Shown: positions 15,566 through 24,370, counted from the first letter of the stretch. The stretch: 64,000 nt of DNA from Bacillota bacterium (GCA_023412215.1 JAEYNX010000003.1:310001-374000), one strand, 5' to 3'. Program-made: numbers and translations. Notes: generated by a model from the sequence alone, not told the origin.

Positions 15566-15616
15566 ATTGTGCCTTTAGTTTTAACCCTACCGTTGGTTTT
15601 ACTAAAGCCGCACAAT
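15566..15616 (+). promoter_or_regulatory. Long imperfect stem-loop between mcsB and clpC
   Basis: The arms ATTGTGCCTTTAGTTTTAAC and GTTTTACTAAAGCCGCACAAT pair with a short internal loop and a two-base bulge around a 7-8 base loop. A smaller hairpin GGGATG-GCAG-CATCCC lies just before it (15543-15558). There is no T-run, so it is not a standard terminator; an RNA processing or stability element is possible. Confidence 0.5.
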
Positions 15617-15640
15617 ACCTCCGGATTTCTATCAGAAAGA

Positions 15641-18127
15641 ATGGTGATGATTTTGTATAAATTCACAGGCTTTACAGCAAAGGCAAACGAGGCCTTAAAC
15701 CTTGCCATCAGCATTGCCGAAAAGCTGGGGCACACCTATATCGGCACCGAACATGTGCTGATGGGCCTTTTAAAGGAGGGCAGCGGCGTTGCGACCATCG
15801 TGCTGTCGCAAAACGGCGTTACCTACGACGATATCGAGCAAAAGCTGGTGGACACGGTGGGCTCCGGTTCGCCCACGCGCCTGACCCCCGCCGATTTTAC
15901 CCCGCGCTGCAAGCGCATCCTGGAGCTTTCGGTGTCGGAAGCCAAGATGCTCGGGCACGGCTATGTGGGAACCGAGCACATCCTCATGGCGATGGTGAAC
16001 GAAGAGGACAGCTACGCGGTGCGCTTTTTAGGCGAGCTTTCGGTAGACCCGAAGGATGTCTACAACCAGTGCGCCAAGTCGCTGGGTGTTAACGAGGGGG
16101 GCGGCAGCCTTTCGGGAGGCGGCTCCGCAAAGGAGATCAAGCGCCCGCAAAACACCAAGACCCCGACGCTCGACCAGTTTTCAAACGACCTTACCCAGCG
16201 GGCGCGCGAGAGTGCGCTCGACCCGGTAATCGGCCGCGCCAACGAGATCGAGCGCGTAATACAGATACTCTCCCGCCGCACCAAGAACAATCCCTGCTTG
16301 ATCGGTGAGCCCGGTGTGGGCAAAACGGCGATTGCCGAGGGCCTTGCGCAGAAGATCGTTTCGGGAGAGATCCCCGAAACGCTGAAGAACAAACGCGTGG
16401 TATCGGTGGATATCGGCGGCATGATCGCGGGCACCAAGTACCGCGGCGACTTTGAAGAGCGCATCAAAAAGGCGCTTGACGAGGTAAAGGCGGCGGGCAA
16501 TGTCGTCCTGTTTATCGACGAGATGCACACCATCGTGGGCGCGGGAGCCGCCGAGGGCGCCGTGGACGCCGCCAATATCCTCAAACCGCTGCTGGCCCGA
16601 GGTGAGATTCAGGTGGTGGGCGCCACCACGCTGGACGAATACCGCAAGCACATTGAAACCGACGCGGCGTTGGAGCGGCGTTTCCAGCCCGTTACCGTCA
16701 ACGAGCCCAGTCCCGAGGAGGCGCAGCAGATCCTCTTCGGCTTGCGCGATAAATACGAGGCCCACCACAAGGTGAAGATCACCGACGAGGCGGTAAAGGC
16801 CGCCGTCAGCCTCTCCGCGCGCTATATTCAGGACCGCTTCCTGCCCGACAAGGCCATTGATCTGATTGACGAAGCCGCGTCGCGTGTGCGCTTAAAGCAG
16901 TACACCACGCCCCCCGATTTAAAGGAACTGGAGGAGCGCTTAAAGGCGCTCAACGAAGAGAAGGAGTCCGCCGTAAACGCGCAGGACTTCGAGCTTGCCG
17001 CCAAGATACGCGATAGCGAGAAGGAGGTGCGCACCCAGCTTGAAAAGCAAAAGAGCGAGTGGAAGGACGAAAACGGCCGCCACACCGGTGTTGTCACCGA
17101 GCAGACGGTCGCCGAGATCGTCTCGGGCTGGACAGGTATTAACGTGCGCCAGCTCACCGAGGAGGAGAGCAAGCGGCTCTTAAACATGGAGGCGATACTG
17201 CACGAGCGCGTGATCGGGCAGGACGAGGCCGTCAGCTCGGTTTCGCGCGCCATCCGCCGCGGCAGGGTAGGGCTTAAAGACCCGAAGCGCCCCATCGGCT
17301 CGTTTATCTTCCTCGGCCCCACGGGCGTGGGCAAAACCGAGCTGTGCAAGGCGCTGGCCCAGGCACTGTTCGGCGACGACGACGCGATGGTGCGGCTGGA
17401 TATGTCCGAGTATATGGAGAAGTTCTCGGTGTCGCGCTTAGTCGGCTCCCCTCCGGGATATGTAGGCTTTGAGGAGGGTGGTCAGCTCACCGAGAAGATT
17501 CGCCGCAAGCCCTACTCGGTGGTGCTGTTTGACGAGATTGAGAAGGCGCACCCCGATGTGTTTAATATGCTGCTGCAGATACTGGAGGACGGCATCCTCA
17601 CCGACAGCAAGGGCAGAAGGGTAGATTTTAAGAACGCCGTGGTGATCATGACCTCGAACATCGGCGCTAGGCTGATTACCGAAAAAACCAAGAGCCTTGG
17701 CTTTGCCGGTGCAAACAGTATAAGCGACGACGAGAGCCGCATTAAGGAAAACGTATTAAGCGAGCTGAAAAAGGCCTTCCGCCCCGAGTTTTTAAACCGT
17801 GTGGACGATATCATCGTCTTCCACCGCTTGACCAGCGCGGAGATTGAGAAGATTGCAAAGAACATGCTCGCGACCCTTGCCGAGCGCGTGAAAAAGCTGG
17901 GCATTGCTGTGACGTTTGACCAAAGCGCCGTTGCCAAGATCGCCTCGGTGGGCTACGACGACATTTACGGTGCGCGCCCCCTGCGCCGGGCCATCACCAC
18001 CCAGATCGAAGATAAGCTCTCCGAGCAGATGCTGGAGGGCACCGTGAAGGCGGGCGACAATGTGGTGTGCATCGCGGCGGAGAACGGGTTTGAGTTTACA
18101 AAAGAAACGGCAATCAAAACAGTTTAA
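15641..18127 (+). CDS. clpC: ATP-dependent Clp protease ATPase subunit ClpC
   Basis: AAA+ unfoldase that feeds substrates, including phosphoarginine-tagged proteins, into ClpP. About 828 residues: an N-terminal double Clp repeat (FTAKANEALNLAISIAEKLGH; LTPADFTPRCKRILELSVSE), first AAA module with Walker A GEPGVGKT and Walker B LFIDEMHT, a UVR coiled-coil middle region typical of ClpC, and second AAA module with GPTGVGKTE and LFDEIEKAHPDVF. A ClpP-docking loop with L-G-F is seen in KSLGFAGAN. The start is not certain: ATG 15641 or 15647, or TTG 15653 with GGTGAT upstream. Last gene of the ctsR operon, followed by a terminator. Confidence 0.96.
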   Translation: MVMILYKFTGFTAKANEALNLAISIAEKLGHTYIGTEHVLMGLLKEGSGVATIVLSQNGVTYDDIEQKLVDTVGSGSPTRLTPADFTPRCKRILELSVSEAKMLGHGYVGTEHILMAMVNEEDSYAVRFLGELSVDPKDVYNQCAKSLGVNEGGGSLSGGGSAKEIKRPQNTKTPTLDQFSNDLTQRARESALDPVIGRANEIERVIQILSRRTKNNPCLIGEPGVGKTAIAEGLAQKIVSGEIPETLKNKRVVSVDIGGMIAGTKYRGDFEERIKKALDEVKAAGNVVLFIDEMHTIVGAGAAEGAVDAANILKPLLARGEIQVVGATTLDEYRKHIETDAALERRFQPVTVNEPSPEEAQQILFGLRDKYEAHHKVKITDEAVKAAVSLSARYIQDRFLPDKAIDLIDEAASRVRLKQYTTPPDLKELEERLKALNEEKESAVNAQDFELAAKIRDSEKEVRTQLEKQKSEWKDENGRHTGVVTEQTVAEIVSGWTGINVRQLTEEESKRLLNMEAILHERVIGQDEAVSSVSRAIRRGRVGLKDPKRPIGSFIFLGPTGVGKTELCKALAQALFGDDDAMVRLDMSEYMEKFSVSRLVGSPPGYVGFEEGGQLTEKIRRKPYSVVLFDEIEKAHPDVFNMLLQILEDGILTDSKGRRVDFKNAVVIMTSNIGARLITEKTKSLGFAGANSISDDESRIKENVLSELKKAFRPEFLNRVDDIIVFHRLTSAEIEKIAKNMLATLAERVKKLGIAVTFDQSAVAKIASVGYDDIYGARPLRRAITTQIEDKLSEQMLEGTVKAGDNVVCIAAENGFEFTKETAIKTV

Positions 18128-18149
18128 ACCGTTTCCTTGCTATACCACG

Positions 18150-18199
18150 GCTGCCCGCCGACAGAGTTAAAAAACTCGGTCGGCGGGCAGCTGTATTTT
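18150..18199 (+). terminator. Terminator after clpC
   Basis: Stem GCTGCCCGCCGAC/GTCGGCGGGCAGC with inner GAGTT/AACTC, then TGTATTTT. The hairpin could also serve the convergent P-ATPase gene. Confidence 0.8.
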
Positions 18200-18235
18200 G
18201 CCTGAATATAGATATACGTCTATTTATATCCCCCG

Positions 18236-20110
18236 TTATTTCTTTCTCCATTTCAGCAGCAGCGCGGAGTTTAGAATTACCACTACCGAGCCGACATTGT
18301 GCACCAGCGCACCCACCACGGGGTTGAGCACACCCGTCATTGCCAGTATGATCGCCGCGAAGTTGAGCGCCATCGAGAGGATCAGGTTCACCTTAATGGT
18401 GCGCATGGTCTTTTGCGAAAGGTGCAGCAGGTGGGGGATATGCTTGATGTCGTCGCTCACCAGCGCAATGTCGGCGGCGTCTACGGCGATGTCGCTACCA
18501 ATGCCGCCCATGGCGATGCCCACAAACGCCTTTTTGAGGGCGGGGGCGTCGTTTACTCCGTCGCCAACCATACAAACCTGCTCGCCCTTGCGCTGAAGGG
18601 CGTCTATTGTGTGCAGCTTATCCTCGGGCAGGCAGTCGGCGTGTACATCGGCAATACCGGCGGCGCGCGCGATGTGCTGTGCCGCCTGCGGGTGGTCGCC
18701 GGTCAGCAGGGTGCTTTTCACGCCCGCCGTTTGCAGCTGCCTTACCATCTCGGCGGCGTCGGCGCGCAGGGTGTCGGAGAGGGCAATAAACCCTACCGCC
18801 TGCTGATCTTTGGCTATGTAGATCACGGTGCTGCCCTCGTTGCGGTAGGCAAGGGTCCTGCCGGTTAACTCTTTGGGCAGCGGCACGCCCTTCTCGGCAA
18901 GCAACTCCGCGTTACCCGCCAACACCTCATACCCGTTTACCGTCGCCTGTACACCACGCCCCGCCAGCAGCGTAAACCGGTCGGGCGGAGCGGGCAGGGT
19001 ATGCTGGCTCTCTTTAAAATATGAGGTGATCGCCTTGCCCAGCGGGTGCTCCGAGCGCAGCTCGGCGGACACGGCGAGAGCTAACAGCTCCTTGGCCGTT
19101 ATTTTGCCCGCGACGGGCTCCACCGCCGTGACGTCGGGCTTGCCGACAGTCAGGGTACCGGTTTTGTCGAAGGTGATGCGCTTAACCAAGGCCAGCCGTT
19201 CCAGCGCGTCGCCCTCGCGGATGAGGATGCCGTATTTTGTGGCGTTGCCGATGCCCGCCATAATGGCGGTGGGTGTCGCCAGCACCAGCGCGCAGGGGCA
19301 GAACACCACCAGAATGGTCACGGCGCGTATCACTTCCCCCGTAATCAGCCACGTCAAGGCGGCCGCCGTAAGGGCTATTACCACAATCCATGTCGCCCAG
19401 CGGTCGGCAAGGCCGACGATTTTGGCCTTGCCCGCGTCGGCGGATTCCACCAGGCGTATCATGCGCTGCAGGGAGCTGTCCTTTTCCGCCTTGGTTGCCT
19501 GCATCTCGAAGGTGCCGAACTGGTTTACCGTGCCGCTTAGCACCTCGTCGCCCACGCCTTTATCCACCGGCAGCGATTCGCCCGTCATCACCGCCTGGTT
19601 CACCGAGGTCTGCCCGCTTGTGATGATGCCGTCCACCGCGACGGTCTCGCCCGCCAGCACACGCAGGGTGTCCCCGACCGTCACAGCTTCGGCGGGCAGG
19701 ATGTGCTCACCGTCCGCCCACACCACCCGTGCCGTGCGCGGCGTAAGGTGTATGAGCTTTTCGATGCCCGCGCGCGCCTTTGCCACCGTTCTCTGTTCGA
19801 GCAGCGCGCCTATCTGCATAATGAAGGCGACCTCGCCCGCGGCAAAGATCTCGCCGATGATTACCGACGCAATCAGCGCAAGCGACACCAGCACATCCGC
19901 CTTGATGTCAAACCGCTTATAAAGCCCCTCCGCGGCCCCCAGTAAAATGGGGATACCGCACAGCGCGATGGCGACCCATGCCGCATCGACCGGCAGGCAC
20001 CCGATATCAAAGAAGCTGACGATGAGCGAAAGCCCCGACAGCACCAGCAACAACACCGCGCGCTTTTCTTCGTTTACAAACCACTCTTTCACTTTTCCCA
20101 TATCGTGCAT
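18236..20110 (-). CDS. Heavy-metal-translocating P1B-type ATPase
   Basis: Metal-efflux pump of 624 residues. The membrane metal site is the CPC motif in VVFCPCALVLATPTA; the phosphorylation site is FDKTGTLT; SEHPLGKAI (HP locus) and MVGDGVNDAPALK are present. There is no N-terminal metal-binding HMA domain: the protein begins directly with membrane helices, so it is a short form. The last helices (GVLNPVVGALVHNVGSVVVILNSALLL) are not those of canonical CopA, so the metal (Cu, Zn/Cd or other) is not fixed by motifs. The upstream CsoR-like repressor on the same strand points to copper. Its ATG 20110 directly follows the hairpin repeat, which supplies the only ribosome-binding-like sequence. Confidence 0.92.
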   Translation of the reverse strand: MHDMGKVKEWFVNEEKRAVLLLVLSGLSLIVSFFDIGCLPVDAAWVAIALCGIPILLGAAEGLYKRFDIKADVLVSLALIASVIIGEIFAAGEVAFIMQIGALLEQRTVAKARAGIEKLIHLTPRTARVVWADGEHILPAEAVTVGDTLRVLAGETVAVDGIITSGQTSVNQAVMTGESLPVDKGVGDEVLSGTVNQFGTFEMQATKAEKDSSLQRMIRLVESADAGKAKIVGLADRWATWIVVIALTAAALTWLITGEVIRAVTILVVFCPCALVLATPTAIMAGIGNATKYGILIREGDALERLALVKRITFDKTGTLTVGKPDVTAVEPVAGKITAKELLALAVSAELRSEHPLGKAITSYFKESQHTLPAPPDRFTLLAGRGVQATVNGYEVLAGNAELLAEKGVPLPKELTGRTLAYRNEGSTVIYIAKDQQAVGFIALSDTLRADAAEMVRQLQTAGVKSTLLTGDHPQAAQHIARAAGIADVHADCLPEDKLHTIDALQRKGEQVCMVGDGVNDAPALKKAFVGIAMGGIGSDIAVDAADIALVSDDIKHIPHLLHLSQKTMRTIKVNLILSMALNFAAIILAMTGVLNPVVGALVHNVGSVVVILNSALLLKWRKK

Positions 20111-20270
20111 TCATGCCCTTTCTTTTGGGCCTTACGCCCAAAAGAAAGGGCATAAAACCAAGTTAAAAAAGTGCCGGAGCCGCATAGCGGCAGGAAAGAC
20201 GATGAAGGGTTAAACCCTTCATCGTCTGGACAGGCAGTTTTTCGAGGGTTGAAAGATTTTCTTTCAACCT
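20111..20270 (-). repeat. Intergenic hairpin repeat, copy 2
   Basis: Inverted relative to copy 1 on the chromosome but in the same orientation relative to its flanking genes. It begins at the TAG stop codon of the csoR-like gene (ATAGGTTGAAAG) and ends at the start of the P-ATPase. It keeps a 7-bp first hairpin (TTGAAAG/CTTTCAA) that is broken in copy 1, the GATGAAGGGTT hairpin, the CCGC hairpin and the 18-bp terminal hairpin with loop GTAAG. AAAGAAAGGG in the last arm lies about 6 bases from the next ATG. Confidence 0.9.
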
Positions 20271-20544
20271 ATCCCATCCTCGAAAAATGTTCGATGGCCT
20301 TGGCGAAATCGGCAATGGTTTTATCCGCGTCGCCGTGCTCGATGCCATCGCGCACACAGTGGTTAAGGTGCCCTTCCAGCACCACCTGCCCAACCTTGTG
20401 CAGCGCACTCTTGGCGGCGTTTATCTGAATCAGCACCTCGTCGCAGGGCACATCCCTTTCCACCATCTCGGAGAGGGCACGTATCTGCCCTTCAATCTTT
20501 TTTAGCCGCAACTGAACATTCGCGACATCCATACACTGGCGCAT
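20269..20544 (-). CDS. csoR: CsoR-family metal-responsive repressor
   Basis: All-helical DUF156 repressor of 91 residues. The ligand set of Cu(I)-sensing CsoR is present: one Cys in VPCDEVLIQ, then His and Cys in GHLNHC, spaced H-x3-C as in CsoR (RcnR and FrmR differ here). VQLRLKKIEGQIRALSEMVE is the conserved first helix. AAGGAGGAAC precedes the ATG. Upstream lies a perfect dyad with a G-tract, the usual type of CsoR operator. It heads a two-gene operon with the P-ATPase, separated by the hairpin repeat. Prediction: apo-repressor blocks the operon and metal releases it. Confidence 0.9.
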   Translation of the reverse strand: MRQCMDVANVQLRLKKIEGQIRALSEMVERDVPCDEVLIQINAAKSALHKVGQVVLEGHLNHCVRDGIEHGDADKTIADFAKAIEHFSRMG

Positions 20545-20566
20545 AACCGTTCCTCCTTATTAGAAC

Positions 20567-20599
20567 ATCATATACCCATAGGGGGTATGGGTATATGAT
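20567..20599 (-). promoter_or_regulatory. CsoR-type operator
   Basis: Perfect inverted repeat with 14-bp arms ATCATATACCCATA and TATGGGTATATGAT around GGGGG. It contains ATACCC-ATAG-GGGGTAT, the G-tract dyad typical of CsoR sites, and lies 23 bp upstream of the csoR start. It could also affect the divergent cysteine desulfurase gene. Confidence 0.85.
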
Positions 20600-20728
20600 A
20601 ACGCCGAACCGCCTACTTGTCAACCGGCTGGGTGCTTATTCTTTGTATTTGTCGTTAACATATTGTAAAAAGCGTTCAACCATACTATTATTATCTATAT
20701 GCGTGATTATTAAAGGAGCCTTTTACTC

Positions 20729-21850
20729 ATGATATATCTCGATTACGCCGCCAATACGCCCGCAGACGAGGCGGTGCTGAATACCTTCTGTGAGGTTGCC
20801 CGCAGCTACCCCGCAAACCCGAACTCCCCGCATCCGCTCGGCCTCGCGGCAAAAGAGCGGCTGAAGCAGGCCACCCGCGGGATTGCGGCGCTCCTAGGTG
20901 TGCGGGAGCAGGAGCTCATCTACACCTCGGGCGCGAGTGAATCGAACAATCTCGCCATCAAGGGGGCGGCACAGCAGTATAAAAAATACGGCAGGCACAT
21001 CGTCACCACCTATCTTGAGCATTCCTCGGTAAGCGGTCCCGTGGCCTACCTGCAGGCCTTGGGCTTTGAGGTGGATTACGTAAACATCACCGAAAGCGGG
21101 CAGGTGGATTTAGAGCACCTTATACGCCTGCTGCGCGACGATACCATTCTGGTTTCGGTGTGCGCGGTAGACAGTGAGCTCGGCCTTCGGCAGGACATTG
21201 AGGCGCTCGCAAAAATCACCTCACAGCGCCCGCACTGCCTTTTGCATGTGGACGCCGCGCAGGCCGTCGGCAGGGTACAGCTCTCGCTTGAGCCCATCGA
21301 CCTTATAACCGTCGCGCCGCATAAGTTTTACGGTTTAAACGGCATAGGGATACTGGTGAAAAAGGAGCGGGTGCTGCTCGAGCCGCAGATACACGGCGGT
21401 ATCTCCACCACCCCGTTTCGCAGCGGCACCCCCGCGCTCGCACTGGCGGCGTCGGCCGAAACGGCGCTTTCGCTCGCCCTTTCGCAGCTGCAGGAGCGGT
21501 ATGAGCGGGTAGAGCGGCTTAACACCCGGCTGCGGCAGGCTTTGACGCGCTACCCGAAGGTTAAAATCAACAGCACGGCGCATTCCGTGCCGTTTATCCT
21601 CAATATCAGCCTTTTGGGGGCGAAGGCGGAGCTGTTCCAGCAGGCCCTTGCCGAGGACGGTATCAATGTCGCCACCAAATCGGCCTGCTGTGCTCCCAAT
21701 ACCGTTTCACGCCCTGTTTTCGCGCTCACCAAGGATAAAAAGGCGGCGCTCTCGACCCTGCGCATCAGCTTAAGCCATCTCACAACACAGGAAGAGATAG
21801 ATGCCTTTTTAAGCAGCTTTGCTGCCTATTATCAAAAGCTCTGCCGGTAG
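20729..21850 (+). CDS. Cysteine desulfurase (IscS/NifS family)
   Basis: PLP enzyme that removes sulfur from cysteine and hands it on as persulfide, 373 residues. The N-terminal MIYLDYAANTP, the PLP-contact HVDAAQAVGRV, the PLP lysine in APHKFYG and the active-site Cys loop ATKSACCAP are all visible. AAAGGAG precedes ATG 20729. The Cys loop is short, as in IscS-II/NifS-like enzymes of Firmicutes. No iscU lies next to it; instead a TtcA-like PP-loop protein starts 30 bp downstream, which suggests the sulfur goes to tRNA or a related thiolation. Confidence 0.93.
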   Translation: MIYLDYAANTPADEAVLNTFCEVARSYPANPNSPHPLGLAAKERLKQATRGIAALLGVREQELIYTSGASESNNLAIKGAAQQYKKYGRHIVTTYLEHSSVSGPVAYLQALGFEVDYVNITESGQVDLEHLIRLLRDDTILVSVCAVDSELGLRQDIEALAKITSQRPHCLLHVDAAQAVGRVQLSLEPIDLITVAPHKFYGLNGIGILVKKERVLLEPQIHGGISTTPFRSGTPALALAASAETALSLALSQLQERYERVERLNTRLRQALTRYPKVKINSTAHSVPFILNISLLGAKAELFQQALAEDGINVATKSACCAPNTVSRPVFALTKDKKAALSTLRISLSHLTTQEEIDAFLSSFAAYYQKLCR

Positions 21851-21880
21851 CAGAGCAGGTTCATTAAATTGGGGGAAACC

Positions 21881-22708
21881 ATGCAAAAGTACGAACTGGT
21901 TGAACGAAGCATTATCAAAAAATATAAAAAAGAGATCTGGCACAAATTTATCGCGGCGGTGAAGGAGTATCAGCTGATACAGGAGGGCGACAGGATTGCC
22001 GTCTGCATCTCGGGCGGCAAAGACTCGATGCTCATGGCTAAGTGTATGCAGCAGCTTCAAAAGCACAGCGATTTTCCGTTTGAGGCGCAGTATCTGGTGA
22101 TGGACCCGGGCTACGCGCCCATCAACCGCCAGCTGATTGAGGAGAACGCCGAGGCGCTTCATATCCCCATCCAAATCTTCGAGACGGGTATCTACGACAT
22201 TGTCGCGGGCACCGACCGTTCGCCCTGCTACCTCTGCGCCAAGATGCGGCGCGGGTACCTCTACAGCAAGGCACAGGAGCTCGGCTGCAACAAGATCGCC
22301 CTCGGCCACCACTTCGACGACGTGGTGGAAACCATTTTGATGAGCATGCTCTACGGCTCCGAGATGCGCACCATGATGCCCAAGCTGCACAGCACCAACT
22401 TTGAGAGCATGGAGCTTATCCGCCCCTTATACATGGTAAAAGAGGCCGACATCCTGGCGTGGAAGCGCTACAACGAGCTGCAGTTTATCCAGTGCGCCTG
22501 CCGCCTGACCGAAAACTGTGTGCTGGGCGACAGCGGCATGGGCTCCAAGCGGCAGGAGATGAAGCAGCTGGTCAAGGAGTTTAGGCGCATCAACCCGAAT
22601 ATCGATATGAACATCTTTGTGAGCGCCCATAACGTAAACCTCGACGCCGTCATCGGCTACCGCAAAAACGGCGAAAAGCACAGCTTTTTGGAGGAGTACG
22701 ACCATTAG
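21881..22708 (+). CDS. TtcA-like PP-loop ATPase (probable tRNA thiolation)
   Basis: ATP-pyrophosphatase of the TtcA/TilS superfamily, 275 residues. The PP-loop is SGGKDS in VCISGGKDSMLMAK; a CxxC pair lies in CYLCAKMRRG and further cysteines in CACRLTENC, consistent with an Fe-S-bound TtcA-type enzyme; GHHFDDVVETILMSMLYG is the family signature. TtcA makes 2-thiocytidine in tRNA. I use ATG 21881 with GGGGGA just upstream rather than an in-frame TTG at 21869. It is probably co-transcribed with the cysteine desulfurase, a likely sulfur donor. The exact RNA target is not shown. Confidence 0.85.
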   Translation: MQKYELVERSIIKKYKKEIWHKFIAAVKEYQLIQEGDRIAVCISGGKDSMLMAKCMQQLQKHSDFPFEAQYLVMDPGYAPINRQLIEENAEALHIPIQIFETGIYDIVAGTDRSPCYLCAKMRRGYLYSKAQELGCNKIALGHHFDDVVETILMSMLYGSEMRTMMPKLHSTNFESMELIRPLYMVKEADILAWKRYNELQFIQCACRLTENCVLGDSGMGSKRQEMKQLVKEFRRINPNIDMNIFVSAHNVNLDAVIGYRKNGEKHSFLEEYDH

Positions 22709-22754
22709 GCGCTGCCCGCCGACGAAGAATAATACAGTGCGATTTTTTATACGC

Positions 22755-22803
22755 AAACAGCCCCGACGCCGCCTTAAAGGCAGAGCGTCGGGGCTGTTTG
22801 TAT
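22755..22803 (+). terminator. Terminator after the TtcA-like gene
   Basis: AAACAGCCCCGACGC paired with GCGTCGGGGCTGTTT around a 16-base loop. The stem is long and works in both directions. Confidence 0.8.
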
Positions 22804-22855
22804 GCTGAAGGATTGGAATCAGCGAAGCTTTAAGCGGTGACTATCAAAAAAAGAA

Positions 22856-23656
22856 TCAGGCCTCGGTGCCGTAGATCGCCCACTGTGTGAGTGCGGGGAA
22901 GGGGGATTCCTCCTCCGACTTTATAAGCCTCGTGAGCTTTACCCACTCCACCGCCCGCGGCTCAAAAGAGACGGTCTGCTCCTCGGCGGTTTTACGCAGG
23001 GGGGTGGTGAGCTGCGAGCCGTCGGAGAACAGCAGCGTTACCTCGCGCCAGTAGTTGTCGTGCGGGAAGTCCGCGCGCAGGTGGATTACCGCTTTGTCTA
23101 CCCGCACCCTGCGCCCGAACTGGATGGTAATCTCGGCGTGGGGATTCTCGTCGTCCCCCCACGACTGGTAGGGCCACTCTCCATGGCAGTTGTTTTCTGT
23201 CACGCCGTCGATGGTATTGCGCGCCGCGAAAACCGATTCGTCCCGCGTTTCCACATTGGCGATGCAGTGGGGGTAATATGCCGTCTCACCGCGCCGGTCG
23301 AGCGGGTTCAGGCTTAAGTTGCGGTGGGCCCGCCATTCCCCGGGGTCGGCCGGTTCAGCCGTCAGCGTGTGTCTGCCTGCCCCGAAAGCCTCGGGCGGGT
23401 AGGCGAGGGCGGGCTCCCCGACCGGCACGGGGTATTCCAGCCTGTCGGCGGTGAGGTACACCAAGGCGGGGGGCAGGTGCCCGTCCAGCGAAAGCCGCAC
23501 CGCCACCGGCCAGCGGGAGGCGAGCAGTACCAGCCGGTCTCCGGGCTGATACGCCCGGTCAAAGGTCAGCGTTGCCTTTGGTGCCGCCTCACTTTGGGCC
23601 ACAATCGTGCCTTTTATGTCGGTTACCAACAGGGTAAAGGCTGTACCGTTATCCAT
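22856..23656 (-). CDS. Carbohydrate-binding-like protein of unknown function
   Basis: Cytoplasmic-looking protein of 266 residues, with no signal peptide. The C-terminal 130 residues resemble a discoidin/F5-8C galactose-binding fold: NTIDGVTEN, WPYQSWGDDENPHAEITIQFG, VDKAVIHLRADFPHDNYW, and a terminal WVKLTRL...WAIYG strand. The N-terminal 100 residues look like a separate beta-domain. GGAGGTG precedes ATG 23656, 21 bp after the deoC stop, so it is the last gene of the sugar operon. Homologues are often called hypothetical proteins beside sugar genes. No catalytic signature is seen; a mutarotase-like or binding role is guesswork. Confidence 0.65.
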   Translation of the reverse strand: MDNGTAFTLLVTDIKGTIVAQSEAAPKATLTFDRAYQPGDRLVLLASRWPVAVRLSLDGHLPPALVYLTADRLEYPVPVGEPALAYPPEAFGAGRHTLTAEPADPGEWRAHRNLSLNPLDRRGETAYYPHCIANVETRDESVFAARNTIDGVTENNCHGEWPYQSWGDDENPHAEITIQFGRRVRVDKAVIHLRADFPHDNYWREVTLLFSDGSQLTTPLRKTAEEQTVSFEPRAVEWVKLTRLIKSEEESPFPALTQWAIYGTEA

Positions 23657-23677
23657 AACATCACCTCCGCTACTAGG

Positions 23678-24370
23678 TTACAGCGTTTTTATAAAGTCTT
23701 CCACAATGCTCACGCTTGAGGTAGAACCGATGCGCTCAACGCCAAGCTCTATCATCTTAAGCGCGGTCTCGAGGGTGCGGATGCCGCCCGCCGCCTTCAC
23801 CTTTATCTTATCACCCACCATCTTCTTCATCAGGGCCACGTCCTCAAAGGTTGCGCCGCCGGTGCCGAAGCCGGTGGAGGTTTTAATAAAGTCCGGGCGG
23901 ACATTTAAAGCGATGCGGCAGAGCTCCGTCTTCTCATCGTCGGTTAAAAAGCAGTTTTCGAAGATCACCTTGGAGGTTACGCCGCGGGTGCGGCAGGCCT
24001 CTACCACGCCCGCCATCTCTTCCTCGATAAAGGCATAGTTCTTGTTTTTCAGCTGGGTGATGTTGATCACGTAGTCGATCTCATCCGAGCCGTTCTCGAT
24101 GGCGTCGATGCTTTCCGCCCGCTTGATCACCTTAGTCGTCTGCCCGAGGGGGAAGCCGATGGCGGCGCCCACCAGCACGCCGCTGCCTTTTAGCAGCTCT
24201 TTGCACAGTGCCACGGGGGCGGGGTTGATGGCAACCATCTTGAAGTGGTACCTTCTGCTCTCCTCGCAAAGCTTTTGAAAATCCTCCACCGTCGCGTAGG
24301 GCTTTAATTGTGTATGATCAAAGTATTGTGCCAGAATATCCGGCGTCAGCTGTTTCGTTAAATCCGTCAA
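23678..24370 (-). CDS. deoC: Deoxyribose-phosphate aldolase family protein
   Basis: Class I aldolase of the DeoC family, 230 residues. In the known reaction 2-deoxyribose 5-phosphate is cleaved to glyceraldehyde 3-phosphate and acetaldehyde. YFDHTQLKPYAT, the Schiff-base Lys in DFIKTSTGFG and the second active-site Lys in VKAAGGIRT are present. The start appears to be TTG 24370 with AAAGGTG about 9 bases upstream. It sits in a sugar-catabolic operon after an iron alcohol dehydrogenase and not with nucleoside genes (no deoD, deoB or pyn), so the in vivo substrate may be another deoxysugar phosphate. Confidence 0.93.
   Translation of the reverse strand: MTDLTKQLTPDILAQYFDHTQLKPYATVEDFQKLCEESRRYHFKMVAINPAPVALCKELLKGSGVLVGAAIGFPLGQTTKVIKRAESIDAIENGSDEIDYVINITQLKNKNYAFIEEEMAGVVEACRTRGVTSKVIFENCFLTDDEKTELCRIALNVRPDFIKTSTGFGTGGATFEDVALMKKMVGDKIKVKAAGGIRTLETALKMIELGVERIGSTSSVSIVEDFIKTL

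Noticed and set aside
18299..19945. Plus-strand frames opposite the metal ATPase
   Set aside because: The minus strand has CPC, DKTG and GDGVNDAP motifs in order; the plus-strand frames are low-complexity shadows.
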